DNA from: Candidatus Zixiibacteriota bacterium
Lineage (GTDB): Bacteria; Zixibacteria; MSB-5A5; JAABVY01; JAHJOQ01
NCBI GenBank assembly: GCA_030631455.1
Contig: DAOVLC010000001.1
Coordinates: 1 to 16,191 of the forward strand
Direction: 5' to 3'
DNA: 16,191 nucleotides
Position numbers and translations under genes: made by a program
Part shown: positions 7,138-15,157 of the stretch, piece after piece
How positions within the stretch are numbered: the stretch's first letter is position 1
How the letters are laid out: each line of letters starts with the position of its first letter
The notes under the pieces: generated by a model
What the model was told of the DNA's origin: nothing
Databases searched by the model: none
What the model saw: the letters and a program-made list of their open reading frames with translations, nothing else

Positions 7138-8228
7138 TGCTCTATCATCTCCTTTACTCACTTACCGAGCATGTCTCGTTCTTCAATTTGTTCAAGTATA
7201 TCACATTCCGAAGTGCGGGAGCCACTCTGACTGCGCTCATTATCACATTGATCTTTGGGCCAATGTTCATAAGACTTCTGAATCGGCAAGGTGTGAAAGA
7301 GAAGATCCGTGAGGAAGGACCCAAGACACACTACGCGAAAGAAGGCACGCCAACAATGGGCGGCATCATCATCCTTACGGCAATAATCCTCTCCACTCTG
7401 CTCTGGGCTGACCTAACCAACAGATATGTGCAGTTAATACTATTCGTGACTTTCTGGATGGGCGCAATCGGTTTCATGGATGACTACATGAAAGCGATCA
7501 TGAAGAGGCCGAAAGGAATGATCGGCAGATACAAACTCGCAGGTCAAATTGTGTGCGGACTCGTGATCGGAGTAACTCTATTCTACTTCTCACCGTCCGG
7601 CTCCTTCGGTCCGACTACCGAGATTCCATTCGTCAAGGACTACGTACTCGATTTCAAGTGGGTTGTGCTATTTGTGCCGTTCGTTGTGCTGGTCATAACC
7701 GGGTCATCGAATGCCGTCAATCTTACTGACGGCCTCGATGGACTTGCCACCGGCCTCTGCGGAATCGTCTTTGTCGCCTTTGCAGGCTTGGCCTACGTCA
7801 GCGGGCGCAATGACTTTTCGGGTTATCTGCAGATAACCTATCTCGAAGGCGCTGGTGAGTTGACAATCTACTGCACTGCCGCGATGGGTGCGGCTCTCGG
7901 CTTCCTGTGGTACAACTCTCACCCAGCCGAAGTATTCATGGGTGATACGGGCGCCCTCGCGCTCGGCGGTGCAATCGGCACAATCGCCATAATGCTGAAG
8001 AAGGAACTGTTATTGGTAATCGTCGGGGGTGTATTTGTCGCTGAGGCGCTCTCAGTGATATTGCAGGTATCGAGCTTCAAACTTCGAGGCAAGAGGATAT
8101 TCAAGATGGCTCCCCTGCATCACCATTTCGAGCAACTTGGATGGCATGAGACAAAAGTCGTAACGAGATTCTGGATCATCGGTGCAATATGCGCACTTCT
8201 GACTCTCGCGACTCTGAAGATCAGGTAA
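7137..8228 (+). CDS. mraY: MraY, phospho-MurNAc-pentapeptide translocase (lipid I synthase)
   Basis: MraY is a polytopic membrane enzyme that transfers phospho-MurNAc-pentapeptide from UDP to undecaprenyl phosphate, making lipid I on the cytoplasmic face. The 363 residues are normal for the family and show about ten hydrophobic segments. Diagnostic motifs are GTPTMGG (70-76), FMDDYMK with catalytic-site aspartates D115 and D116 (113-119), NLTDGLDGLA (195-204), FMGDTGALALGG (267-278) and MAPLHHHFE (324-332) with the HHH magnesium and substrate motif. ATG 7137 follows a good ribosome site (GGAAGAGG, 7123-7130) with six-base spacing and shares one base with the murF stop. A 7-base gap leads to murD. 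Confidence 0.97.
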   Translation: MLYHLLYSLTEHVSFFNLFKYITFRSAGATLTALIITLIFGPMFIRLLNRQGVKEKIREEGPKTHYAKEGTPTMGGIIILTAIILSTLLWADLTNRYVQLILFVTFWMGAIGFMDDYMKAIMKRPKGMIGRYKLAGQIVCGLVIGVTLFYFSPSGSFGPTTEIPFVKDYVLDFKWVVLFVPFVVLVITGSSNAVNLTDGLDGLATGLCGIVFVAFAGLAYVSGRNDFSGYLQITYLEGAGELTIYCTAAMGAALGFLWYNSHPAEVFMGDTGALALGGAIGTIAIMLKKELLLVIVGGVFVAEALSVILQVSSFKLRGKRIFKMAPLHHHFEQLGWHETKVVTRFWIIGAICALLTLATLKIR

Positions 8229-8235
8229 TAGCCTT

Positions 8236-9606
8236 ATGAGAACCGACAGAGTAATTGGCAAGAATGTGGGAGTAATCGGAGCCGCCAGATCGGGCGTATC
8301 CGCAGCGCTGCTCCTCAAACGGTATAACGCCAATGTCTTTGTCTCGGAGAGCCGCAAAGCGGAACAGGTGCTCGAATCGATCCAGCTGCTCGAAGCAAAC
8401 GGCATTGAATACGAAACCGGAGGCAATACCGACAAAGTCTTCAGGAGCCGGGACTACATCGTTGTAAGCCCCGGCGTACCTGCCACCGCTCCGATAATCA
8501 GACAGATCGAGGATAACGGGATTCCGATCATCTCAGAAATCGAACTTGGTTTCTGGATGTGTGATGGACAGATTATCGCAATAACTGGCTCCAACGGGAA
8601 GACCACTACCACCACTGTGATCGGTGAGATATTCAAACACTCCGGAGAAACGACATTTGTGGCAGGCAATATCGGCAGCCCATTCTGCGACATCTGCAAT
8701 CAAGTCCCCAAAGACGGCTGGGCTGTACTCGAAATATCATCGTTCCAACTCGAAAGATGTTTCGAGTTCAGGCCGGACATAGCGGTTGTTCTGAATCTGA
8801 CGCCGGACCACCTCGACCGTTACGAAGATTTTGCATCCTATGCTGAAATGAAGATGAGGATCAGCGAGAACCAGGACAAGAATGATGCGCTAATAGTGAA
8901 TAACGATGACACCTATCTCATGCGCCTCTCCGCAGCCACACAGGCAAAGAAATACTATTTCAGCCTATCCGACAGAGTGAGTCCGGGTGCCTACGTCGAT
9001 CAGGAGAGGCTCTGGCTCGACTTTAACGGAGATGCTCACAAGCTGTTGGATGTTGCAGATATTTCGCTACCTGGTCCGCACAACCTCGCCAATTGTGCTG
9101 CTGCAGCGGTCACGGCTGTCGTGGCCGGTGTCGATGAGGATGCCATTCGTGATGTTCTCTCCACCTTTGAAGGTGTGGAGCACCGGCTCGAAGATTGTGG
9201 CGCGATCGGCAAGGTGAAATTCGTAAATGATTCGAAAGCGACGAATGTCGATTCGGTCTGGTACGCCCTGCAAAGTGTGCAAGGCAAGCTTGTAACAATA
9301 ATGGGCGGGCGAGACAAGGGCAGCGATTTCACAAGGCTACGAGGACTTGTCTCCGAACATGTCGCGGCGGTTGTACTAATCGGCGAGGCGTCAGATAAGA
9401 TCGAGAGCGCGTTTGATGAACTCGTGCCGATACACAGAGCCGGCAACATGAATGAAGCCGTCAGGCTGGCTCACAACTTGGCCATGCCCGGAAACACAGT
9501 GCTCCTCTCACCCGGCTGCGCTTCGTTTGATATGTTTCGTGATTACGAAGATCGCGGCAGAGCCTTCAAGGAAGCCATCGCCGGCTTACGGAAGGAAATC
9601 GAGTGA
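8236..9606 (+). CDS. murD: MurD, UDP-MurNAc-L-alanine:D-glutamate ligase
   Basis: MurD adds D-glutamate to UDP-MurNAc-L-Ala with ATP. The 456 residues show the N-terminal uridine-nucleotide fold GVIGAARSGVSAALLL (12-27), the ATP loop TGSNGKTTTTT (117-127), LEISSFQLE (165-173), LNLTPDHLDRY (186-196), the DSKATN motif in the last third, MGGRDKGSDF and the C-terminal LLSPGCASFDMFRDYEDRG. SSFQLE and LSPGCASFD are specific to MurD among the Mur ligases. The ATG is preceded by AGGT in the mraY end, nine bases away. The end overlaps ftsW as GTGA. Confidence 0.96.
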   Translation: MRTDRVIGKNVGVIGAARSGVSAALLLKRYNANVFVSESRKAEQVLESIQLLEANGIEYETGGNTDKVFRSRDYIVVSPGVPATAPIIRQIEDNGIPIISEIELGFWMCDGQIIAITGSNGKTTTTTVIGEIFKHSGETTFVAGNIGSPFCDICNQVPKDGWAVLEISSFQLERCFEFRPDIAVVLNLTPDHLDRYEDFASYAEMKMRISENQDKNDALIVNNDDTYLMRLSAATQAKKYYFSLSDRVSPGAYVDQERLWLDFNGDAHKLLDVADISLPGPHNLANCAAAAVTAVVAGVDEDAIRDVLSTFEGVEHRLEDCGAIGKVKFVNDSKATNVDSVWYALQSVQGKLVTIMGGRDKGSDFTRLRGLVSEHVAAVVLIGEASDKIESAFDELVPIHRAGNMNEAVRLAHNLAMPGNTVLLSPGCASFDMFRDYEDRGRAFKEAIAGLRKEIE

Positions 9607-10724
9607 AGAGAACACGGCGAAATGGTGCAGACCTGACGTTGTACACGGCGGTCCTGCTTCTCATGACCATAGGCGTTGTGCAGGTATACTCTTCCTCAGT
9701 TTTTCTCGCAGACATCAGGTTTGCCGGAGAGCACGCGCATTATTTCATCAAGCAACTTCTTTTCTCCGGGATCGCGGTCTTTGCCATGCTGGTATTCTCC
9801 GCCATTGATTATCGCCTATATCTGAAACTTTTGTGGCCGGCAGTGATCGTTTCGCTGGCACTCTTGGTGGTAACGATGTTCATGCCTGAGATCAATGGCT
9901 CATCGAGGTGGATCAAGATTGGCAACTACAACCTTCAGCCGTCAGAAATATTCAAGTATGTGATGATCGTGCTCCTCGCGGGCTACCTCGCTGGCGACGG
10001 CAGGGTTCAGCGTCCTCAATGGTACAAGTATCTTGTTCTTTTCGCTGTCGCTGCGGGCATGGGTCTTATCCTCCTGGAGCCTGATCTCGGGACTGTTGTC
10101 GTCCTATCCGCCGTCGCAGTCGGAATCATGTTCGTTGGCGGTGTTAGTCTGCGAAAGGTACTGCTCGGATGTGTTTCGTGCGCCCTGCTCGGATTCACAG
10201 CCGTGTACCATTTCGGATACAAGCAGGGCCGAATTCTGGAGTATATGGATTCCATAGGCGATCCACTCAAGGGTGGATACCAGGTCAAGCAATCGATACT
10301 CTATATAGGTTCGGGCGGCCTCTTCGGTAAAGGAATCGGGCGCGGTGCGGTGAAGCTGTTCTTCCTGCCCGAGGTACATACGGACTTCATTATCGCGAAT
10401 TTTGCCGAAGAAGGAGGTTTCATCTGGGTGACTATTGTTCTCACGCTGTTCTTCGTAATCTTCTGGCGTGGTCTGAGAATCGCCTCTAATTCTCAGGATC
10501 GCTTCGGGTTCTTCCTTGCCTTTGGAATAACGCTGATACTCGCGACGAGCGCGTTAATCAATATCGCCGTAACAGTCAATCTGATACCGACGACAGGCAT
10601 GCCGTTGCCTTTCATAAGCTACGGCGGATCGTCACTACTGATATCCGCATCGGCGGTTGGAGTCCTCCTGAACATATCACGAAGGAGAGGGCGGAATATA
10701 CCGCTGTTTGAAAAGCATGAGTGA
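9603..10724 (+). CDS. ftsW: FtsW, SEDS-family septal peptidoglycan polymerase
   Basis: FtsW is a polytopic membrane glycosyltransferase of the SEDS family that polymerises lipid II at the septum with its partner transpeptidase FtsI, encoded upstream in this cluster. The 373 residues contain about ten membrane segments. Family motifs are SSRWIKIG (100-107) with LQPSEIFKY (111-119), LLEPDLGT (157-164), PEVHTDFIIANFAEEGGF (256-273) carrying the conserved aspartate of the SEDS active site at D261, and the hallmark LIPTTGMPLPFISYGGSS (327-344). Position inside the murD-murG block favours FtsW over RodA. The GTG start overlaps the murD stop and has AAGGAA at 9592-9597. The end overlaps murG by 8 bases. 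Confidence 0.95.
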   Translation: MKRTRRNGADLTLYTAVLLLMTIGVVQVYSSSVFLADIRFAGEHAHYFIKQLLFSGIAVFAMLVFSAIDYRLYLKLLWPAVIVSLALLVVTMFMPEINGSSRWIKIGNYNLQPSEIFKYVMIVLLAGYLAGDGRVQRPQWYKYLVLFAVAAGMGLILLEPDLGTVVVLSAVAVGIMFVGGVSLRKVLLGCVSCALLGFTAVYHFGYKQGRILEYMDSIGDPLKGGYQVKQSILYIGSGGLFGKGIGRGAVKLFFLPEVHTDFIIANFAEEGGFIWVTIVLTLFFVIFWRGLRIASNSQDRFGFFLAFGITLILATSALINIAVTVNLIPTTGMPLPFISYGGSSLLISASAVGVLLNISRRRGRNIPLFEKHE

Positions 10725-11820
10725 CATTACGATTGCAATCGCGGCCGGAAGAACCGGTGGTCACCTGTTTCCGGCTCTGGCGGTTGCGGAGAGTCTAATG
10801 AAGTTGGACAAGGATTTGAAACTATACGTGATCGGCACTTCCGACGGAATAGAAAGTCGGATTGCTCCCAAATCGGGATATGAGTTTTATTCGATCAATG
10901 CGATACCTCTCCGAAGAAGCATGAGCATTAAGAACCTCGCAATACCTTTCGTTCTTGCAGCCGGCACATTGCAGTCCTATTTGCTGCTCAGGAAGAAAAA
11001 GACTTTTGCCGTATTGGCGACGGGAGGCTTCCTGTGCGTTCCGGTCCTGATCGCTGCCTTGTTGGCGAAAGTCAAGATCTTCATGCAGGAGCAGAACTCA
11101 TATCCCGGATTGACTACTCGGCTGTTTGCCAGGCGCGCGGACGCGGTCTTTGCGGCGTATTCGGTCATCAAGGACTACCTGCACCCAGATTCAAATATAA
11201 TCCAGGCAGGGAACCCACTGAGACCCAGCTTCGATATGGGTGATGTCGATGATGCAATGCGGTATTTCGGACTCGATGTAGGTAAAAAGACCTTACTCAT
11301 ATTCGGCGGCAGTCAGGGTGCCAAAGCCATCAACAGCTACATCGCAGACAATCTTGACAGACTGAAACAGAAGGCAGACTTACAGCTTATCTGGCAGACC
11401 GGCCGCACAACATTCGACGATTTCAGGAATCGGTTCGAGGAATCGGGAATGCCGGGAGTGGCAATACCGTTTATCGAGAGGATGGATCTGGCGTATGCGT
11501 GCGCGGATCTTGTGATTTCTCGTGCAGGGGCAATGACTTTAGCGGAGCTCGCTGCCGCAGGCAAACCTGCGATCCTGATACCATATCCATTCGCGGCGGA
11601 GAATCATCAGCAATACAACGCAAGATCGGTCGAGAACAAGGGTGCAGCGATACTTGTCAAACAAGTGAATATGACAGAAGCTGACATGATTGGCATGGCA
11701 CTTAACCTGGTGGAGAACGATCTGACCCTTAAGAGAATGGCCGAGTGTTCGCGTAAGCTGCACTCACCGGGTGCATCGGAATCAATCGCGAAGATTATCC
11801 TATCGGAGGCTGGCAAGTGA
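10717..11820 (+). CDS. murG: MurG, lipid II synthase (UDP-GlcNAc transferase)
   Basis: MurG is a GT-B fold glycosyltransferase on the inner face of the membrane that adds GlcNAc to lipid I to give lipid II. The 367 residues show the N-terminal glycine loop GRTGGHLFPALA (11-22), ATGGFLCVP (101-109), EQNSYPGLTTR (125-135), GNPLRP (165-170), the second glycine loop IFGGSQGAKAIN (195-206), PFIERM (251-256) and the UDP-GlcNAc site SRAGAMTLAELAAAGKP (268-284) with IPYPFAAENHQ. The G of the usual GGTGGH is arginine here (GRTGGH). ATG 10717 was chosen over TTG 10708, three codons earlier, because it starts directly at the first strand. It overlaps the ftsW end by 8 bases and has only a weak ribosome site, which suggests coupling. 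Confidence 0.96.
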   Translation: MSDITIAIAAGRTGGHLFPALAVAESLMKLDKDLKLYVIGTSDGIESRIAPKSGYEFYSINAIPLRRSMSIKNLAIPFVLAAGTLQSYLLLRKKKTFAVLATGGFLCVPVLIAALLAKVKIFMQEQNSYPGLTTRLFARRADAVFAAYSVIKDYLHPDSNIIQAGNPLRPSFDMGDVDDAMRYFGLDVGKKTLLIFGGSQGAKAINSYIADNLDRLKQKADLQLIWQTGRTTFDDFRNRFEESGMPGVAIPFIERMDLAYACADLVISRAGAMTLAELAAAGKPAILIPYPFAAENHQQYNARSVENKGAAILVKQVNMTEADMIGMALNLVENDLTLKRMAECSRKLHSPGASESIAKIILSEAGK

Positions 11821-13190
11821 AATTCGGAAAGATCAAAAAGCTCCACTTTGTCGGAATAGGCGGCATCGGAATGTCAGGAATCGCAGAAATGCTGCACAAC
11901 GAAGGCTATGTTATCACTGGCAGCGACTTGGTGTCGACCGAAGTGACCGACCATCTTATTGACATCGGAATCAAGATATCCTTCGAGCATAAGGGCGAGC
12001 AGGTTGGCGATTCACACGCGGTTGTAATATCGTCAGCCGTAGACGACGAAAACCCGGAAGTCATCGCTGCCGTCAAGTCAAAGATCCCGGTCATCCGCCG
12101 TGCCGAGATGCTTGGAGAACTGATGCGGACCAAGTTCGGGGTCGCTATTGCAGGTACTCACGGCAAAACAACCACTACGTCGATTGTCGGCTATACTCTT
12201 ACCGAGGGCGGTTTTGACCCGACCGTCATTGTCGGCGGACGCGTGCAGCAATACGGCACAAATGTGAAATTCGGTACGGGCGACTGTATGGTCGCCGAAG
12301 CGGATGAGTACGACAGATCCTTCCTTAACCTCACTCACTCGATGGCGGTCATCACCAGTCTTGAAGCGGATCATCTCGATTACTACGGCACATTCGAGGC
12401 CATCAGAGAAGCGTTCATCGAATTCGCGAATCGCGTCCCCTTCTACGGAAATATCTTCATCAACATGGACGATGAAAATCTAGTCTCGCTGATCCCGGAA
12501 CTCAAGCGCCCTGTCAAAACTTTCGGTTTAACCACACAGGCGAGTATACGGGCATCCGACCTGTCCTACGAGCAACACTCATCGACATTTACGGTTCATC
12601 AGAACGGAAATGTACTCGGAAAGGCCACGATAAACCTCCCCGGCATCTTCAATGTCAGAAACGCGCTGGCGGCCATTACAGTCGGGCTTGAGTTTGACAT
12701 GCCCTGGGAGAAGATCAGAGACGCGCTGGCGAGCTTCAAGGGAGTCATCAGGCGTTTCGAGATCAAGGGTGAGACGGGCGGAATCATGGTTGTCGATGAT
12801 TACGCACACCATCCGACCGAGATCGAAGTTACGCTTCGAGCAGCTAAAATCGGATACGGACGTCCGTTAGTGGCGATATTCCAACCTCACCTTTATTCGA
12901 GAACAAATTTCTTCTATCGGGAATTCGCAAAGGCGCTCCTGCTATCGGACATGTTGATTGTGACAAAGATATACGCTGCGCGCGAGAAACCTCTTCCCGG
13001 AGTATCGGGAGAGATGATTGTATCAGCGGCGAATGACTACGGCCACAAGAACTGCCACTACATAGACGACATGCGGCAGATTCCACAATTCGTCAAGGAA
13101 AATCGAATTGACGGCTCAATCGTGATGACAATAGGCGCGGGTGACATCTATCATATTGGAGAGAATCTTCTGGAGGTATTCGAAAAATGA
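11817..13190 (+). CDS. murC: MurC, UDP-N-acetylmuramate:L-alanine ligase
   Basis: MurC adds the first amino acid, L-alanine, to UDP-MurNAc with ATP. The 457 residues match the family. Visible are HFVGIGGIGMSGIAEML (10-26), the ATP loop AGTHGKTTTTS (112-122, with the THG that marks MurC rather than the TNG or SNG of the other ligases), EADEYDRSFLNL, SLEADHLDYYG, DDYAHHPTEIE, IFQPHLYSRT and IYAAREKPLPGVSG. The GTG start overlaps the murG stop as GTGA and follows a full GGAGG (11805-11809) at seven bases. The next gene downstream is ftsQ; murB and ddl, which often follow murC, are not here. Confidence 0.97.
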   Translation: MKFGKIKKLHFVGIGGIGMSGIAEMLHNEGYVITGSDLVSTEVTDHLIDIGIKISFEHKGEQVGDSHAVVISSAVDDENPEVIAAVKSKIPVIRRAEMLGELMRTKFGVAIAGTHGKTTTTSIVGYTLTEGGFDPTVIVGGRVQQYGTNVKFGTGDCMVAEADEYDRSFLNLTHSMAVITSLEADHLDYYGTFEAIREAFIEFANRVPFYGNIFINMDDENLVSLIPELKRPVKTFGLTTQASIRASDLSYEQHSSTFTVHQNGNVLGKATINLPGIFNVRNALAAITVGLEFDMPWEKIRDALASFKGVIRRFEIKGETGGIMVVDDYAHHPTEIEVTLRAAKIGYGRPLVAIFQPHLYSRTNFFYREFAKALLLSDMLIVTKIYAAREKPLPGVSGEMIVSAANDYGHKNCHYIDDMRQIPQFVKENRIDGSIVMTIGAGDIYHIGENLLEVFEK

Positions 13191-13903
13191 CATTGCGCGT
13201 GCAGATCATACTCTCCGTTGTACTCGGACTGATGGCCGGATTCATGGTCTTCTGCCACTTCTATCCTCTGATCCGGGTGTCCGGATACCGCCTCGTGGCT
13301 AATGGAACAACCATCGGTACCGGTGCCGAGAATCTGTTTGCGGATACTTCCGACACAAACTTCTTCAGGCAGCCACTCGCAGACTGCTCTGCAGCCTTGC
13401 TCGGACACCACGCGGAATTCTCCTCCGTGAATTGCCGTATGAACATCTGGGGAGAGGTTGTATGCGAAGGTGACAGCAAGAACCCGATTGCGATTGTGTG
13501 CCTTCCGGAAGTCTACGGGCTGTCCTCTCTCGGCGAGATACTGCCGTTGAACGAATCCGGGGAAACACCTTTCCTGCCGCTCGTTACAGGCGTGAGATTG
13601 AAAGGTGTAGAACCGTTCACTATTGTCTCATCACCCGAGCTTCAGGAGGCGCTGAGAATCTGCAGGCTGCTTCGTTCAGATTACAGCAGCATCTGCGATG
13701 CGATATCAGAGATTGACTTCGGATCATGCGATTCGCCGGTGCTATATTTCAGGAATTCCGATGTCCGGGTGATCATCGGCCGCGGAAACTATCATCAGAA
13801 GCTGGCCAATCTTGATTTGCTCCTAAATCGCCTTGAAGGGCTGCCGGCTGGCGAACTCGATTTGAGATATGGAAGATCAGTTGTTGCGAGACATTTGACA
13901 TAG
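13187..13903 (+). CDS. ftsQ: Divergent FtsQ/DivIB-like divisome protein
   Basis: This gene sits between murC and ftsA, where ftsQ normally lies. The 238-residue product has a single N-terminal membrane segment (about 7-28) and an extracytoplasmic domain. FtsQ is a bitopic protein that bridges FtsL/FtsB and the septal synthases. Sequence support is modest: GLSSLGEILPL (111-121) resembles the DxxGxVLP region, and the C-terminal DLRYGRSVVAR resembles the closing strand of FtsQ. The POTRA domain expected just after the membrane is not obvious. Seven cysteines (67, 83, 93, 105, 159, 170, 181) lie outside the membrane, which is unusual. ATG 13187 overlaps the murC stop as ATGA and has GGAGG at 13172-13176. 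The family assignment leans on context. Confidence 0.72.
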   Translation: MTLRVQIILSVVLGLMAGFMVFCHFYPLIRVSGYRLVANGTTIGTGAENLFADTSDTNFFRQPLADCSAALLGHHAEFSSVNCRMNIWGEVVCEGDSKNPIAIVCLPEVYGLSSLGEILPLNESGETPFLPLVTGVRLKGVEPFTIVSSPELQEALRICRLLRSDYSSICDAISEIDFGSCDSPVLYFRNSDVRVIIGRGNYHQKLANLDLLLNRLEGLPAGELDLRYGRSVVARHLT

Positions 13904-13918
13904 CAAGAGGTATACATC

Positions 13919-15148
13919 ATGCAGGCCAAGAACAGATATGCAGGACTTGACATCGGATCGCACAAGATTTGCTGCGCCGTCGGCACAGTTGGACCGGAAG
14001 GTGAACTGGTTCTCTCCGGTATGGCGGAAGCGCCGTCTGACGGAGTCAAAGGCGGAATAATAGTCAACATGCATAAAGCAAGCACGCAGGTCGCAGAAGT
14101 TCTCAAACGGGTGGAGGGGGATTGCGGTTTCAAAACCGGCCCACTGCACGTTGCCATCACCGGCGACCATATCAGAGGGTTGAACAGCCGCGGTGCTATC
14201 TCGATTTCGATGATAGAGAATGAGATCACAGAGGAAGAAATCGAACGAGTCGTCGAACTCGCGAAGAATGTGAGGATACCCGAAGATCAGGAGCGCTTGC
14301 ATGTCATGCCACAGCATTATGCCGTGGACGATCAAGGCGGGATATGTGATCCAATAGGCATGTCAGGAGAACGCCTGGAGGTGGAAGTTCACATAGTAAC
14401 CGCCTCAATGACGGCAGCCGGTGACCTACTCGAATGCGTGAAGCAAGCGGGAAGCGATGTGCGGGAGATAGTTAATAGCCCGATTGCGGCATCAGAAGTT
14501 CTCCTGACACCTGAGGAGAAGCGAAACGGCTCCGTGATGATTGATATCGGTGCAGGCACGGTAGACGTCGTACTGCACTATGAAGACACTGTCTGGCATA
14601 CTGCATCGATCCCGCTCGGCGGTCGCAACGTCACCTCGGACATTGCGTATGGTCTTCGCCTGCCGATGGATGCCGCTGAAGAGCTCAAGATATGCCAGGG
14701 GTCCGCAGTTATCTCACGGGTCGATCCGAAGGAGAAGCTGACGCTGCCTGATCTTGGCGAATTTTACCAGAGACGAATTTCTCGCACCGTGCTCGCCGCA
14801 ATTATCGAACCTCGCGTGGAAGAGATATTTCAAATGATCAAGAAGCAACTTGTCAACACTCCTGTCTTCGACAGAATCGATGCAGGGATCATACTGACAG
14901 GCGGCGGCGCCTGCCTGACAGATATCGAATGTCTCGCGGAACGCATCTTCGGACTGAAGGCTCGTCTTGCAACCCCGCGTATCTCCGAAGATGAGTTCTG
15001 TTTTAGCAACCCATACGGGGCTGCGGTTGCAACGGGACTCGTGAAATACGGGTTTATGCAGAGAAGTCCATACCGAGTACAGCCTGGAGTGTTCGGCCGG
15101 ATGGCACGTGGATTCGAAAAAGCAGTAAGTGCAATTCTAAATATATAG
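13919..15148 (+). CDS. ftsA: FtsA, actin-like membrane tether for FtsZ
   Basis: FtsA is an actin-fold ATPase that polymerises on the inner membrane, tethers FtsZ and signals to the FtsWI synthase. The 409 residues show phosphate-1 loop GLDIGSHK (9-16), phosphate-2 loop MIDIGAGTVDVV (207-218), the SIPLGGRNVTSDIAYGL stretch (230-246) that contacts neighbouring subunits, and the adenosine motif GIILTGGGACL (323-333). The C-terminus (about 391-409, VFGRMARGFEKAVSAILNI) is an amphipathic helix, the usual membrane-targeting sequence. The start has AAGAGG (13905-13910) at eight bases. A 15-base gap separates it from ftsQ and a 9-base gap from ftsZ. Confidence 0.96.
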   Translation: MQAKNRYAGLDIGSHKICCAVGTVGPEGELVLSGMAEAPSDGVKGGIIVNMHKASTQVAEVLKRVEGDCGFKTGPLHVAITGDHIRGLNSRGAISISMIENEITEEEIERVVELAKNVRIPEDQERLHVMPQHYAVDDQGGICDPIGMSGERLEVEVHIVTASMTAAGDLLECVKQAGSDVREIVNSPIAASEVLLTPEEKRNGSVMIDIGAGTVDVVLHYEDTVWHTASIPLGGRNVTSDIAYGLRLPMDAAEELKICQGSAVISRVDPKEKLTLPDLGEFYQRRISRTVLAAIIEPRVEEIFQMIKKQLVNTPVFDRIDAGIILTGGGACLTDIECLAERIFGLKARLATPRISEDEFCFSNPYGAAVATGLVKYGFMQRSPYRVQPGVFGRMARGFEKAVSAILNI

Positions 15149-15157
15149 GAGGGATGT

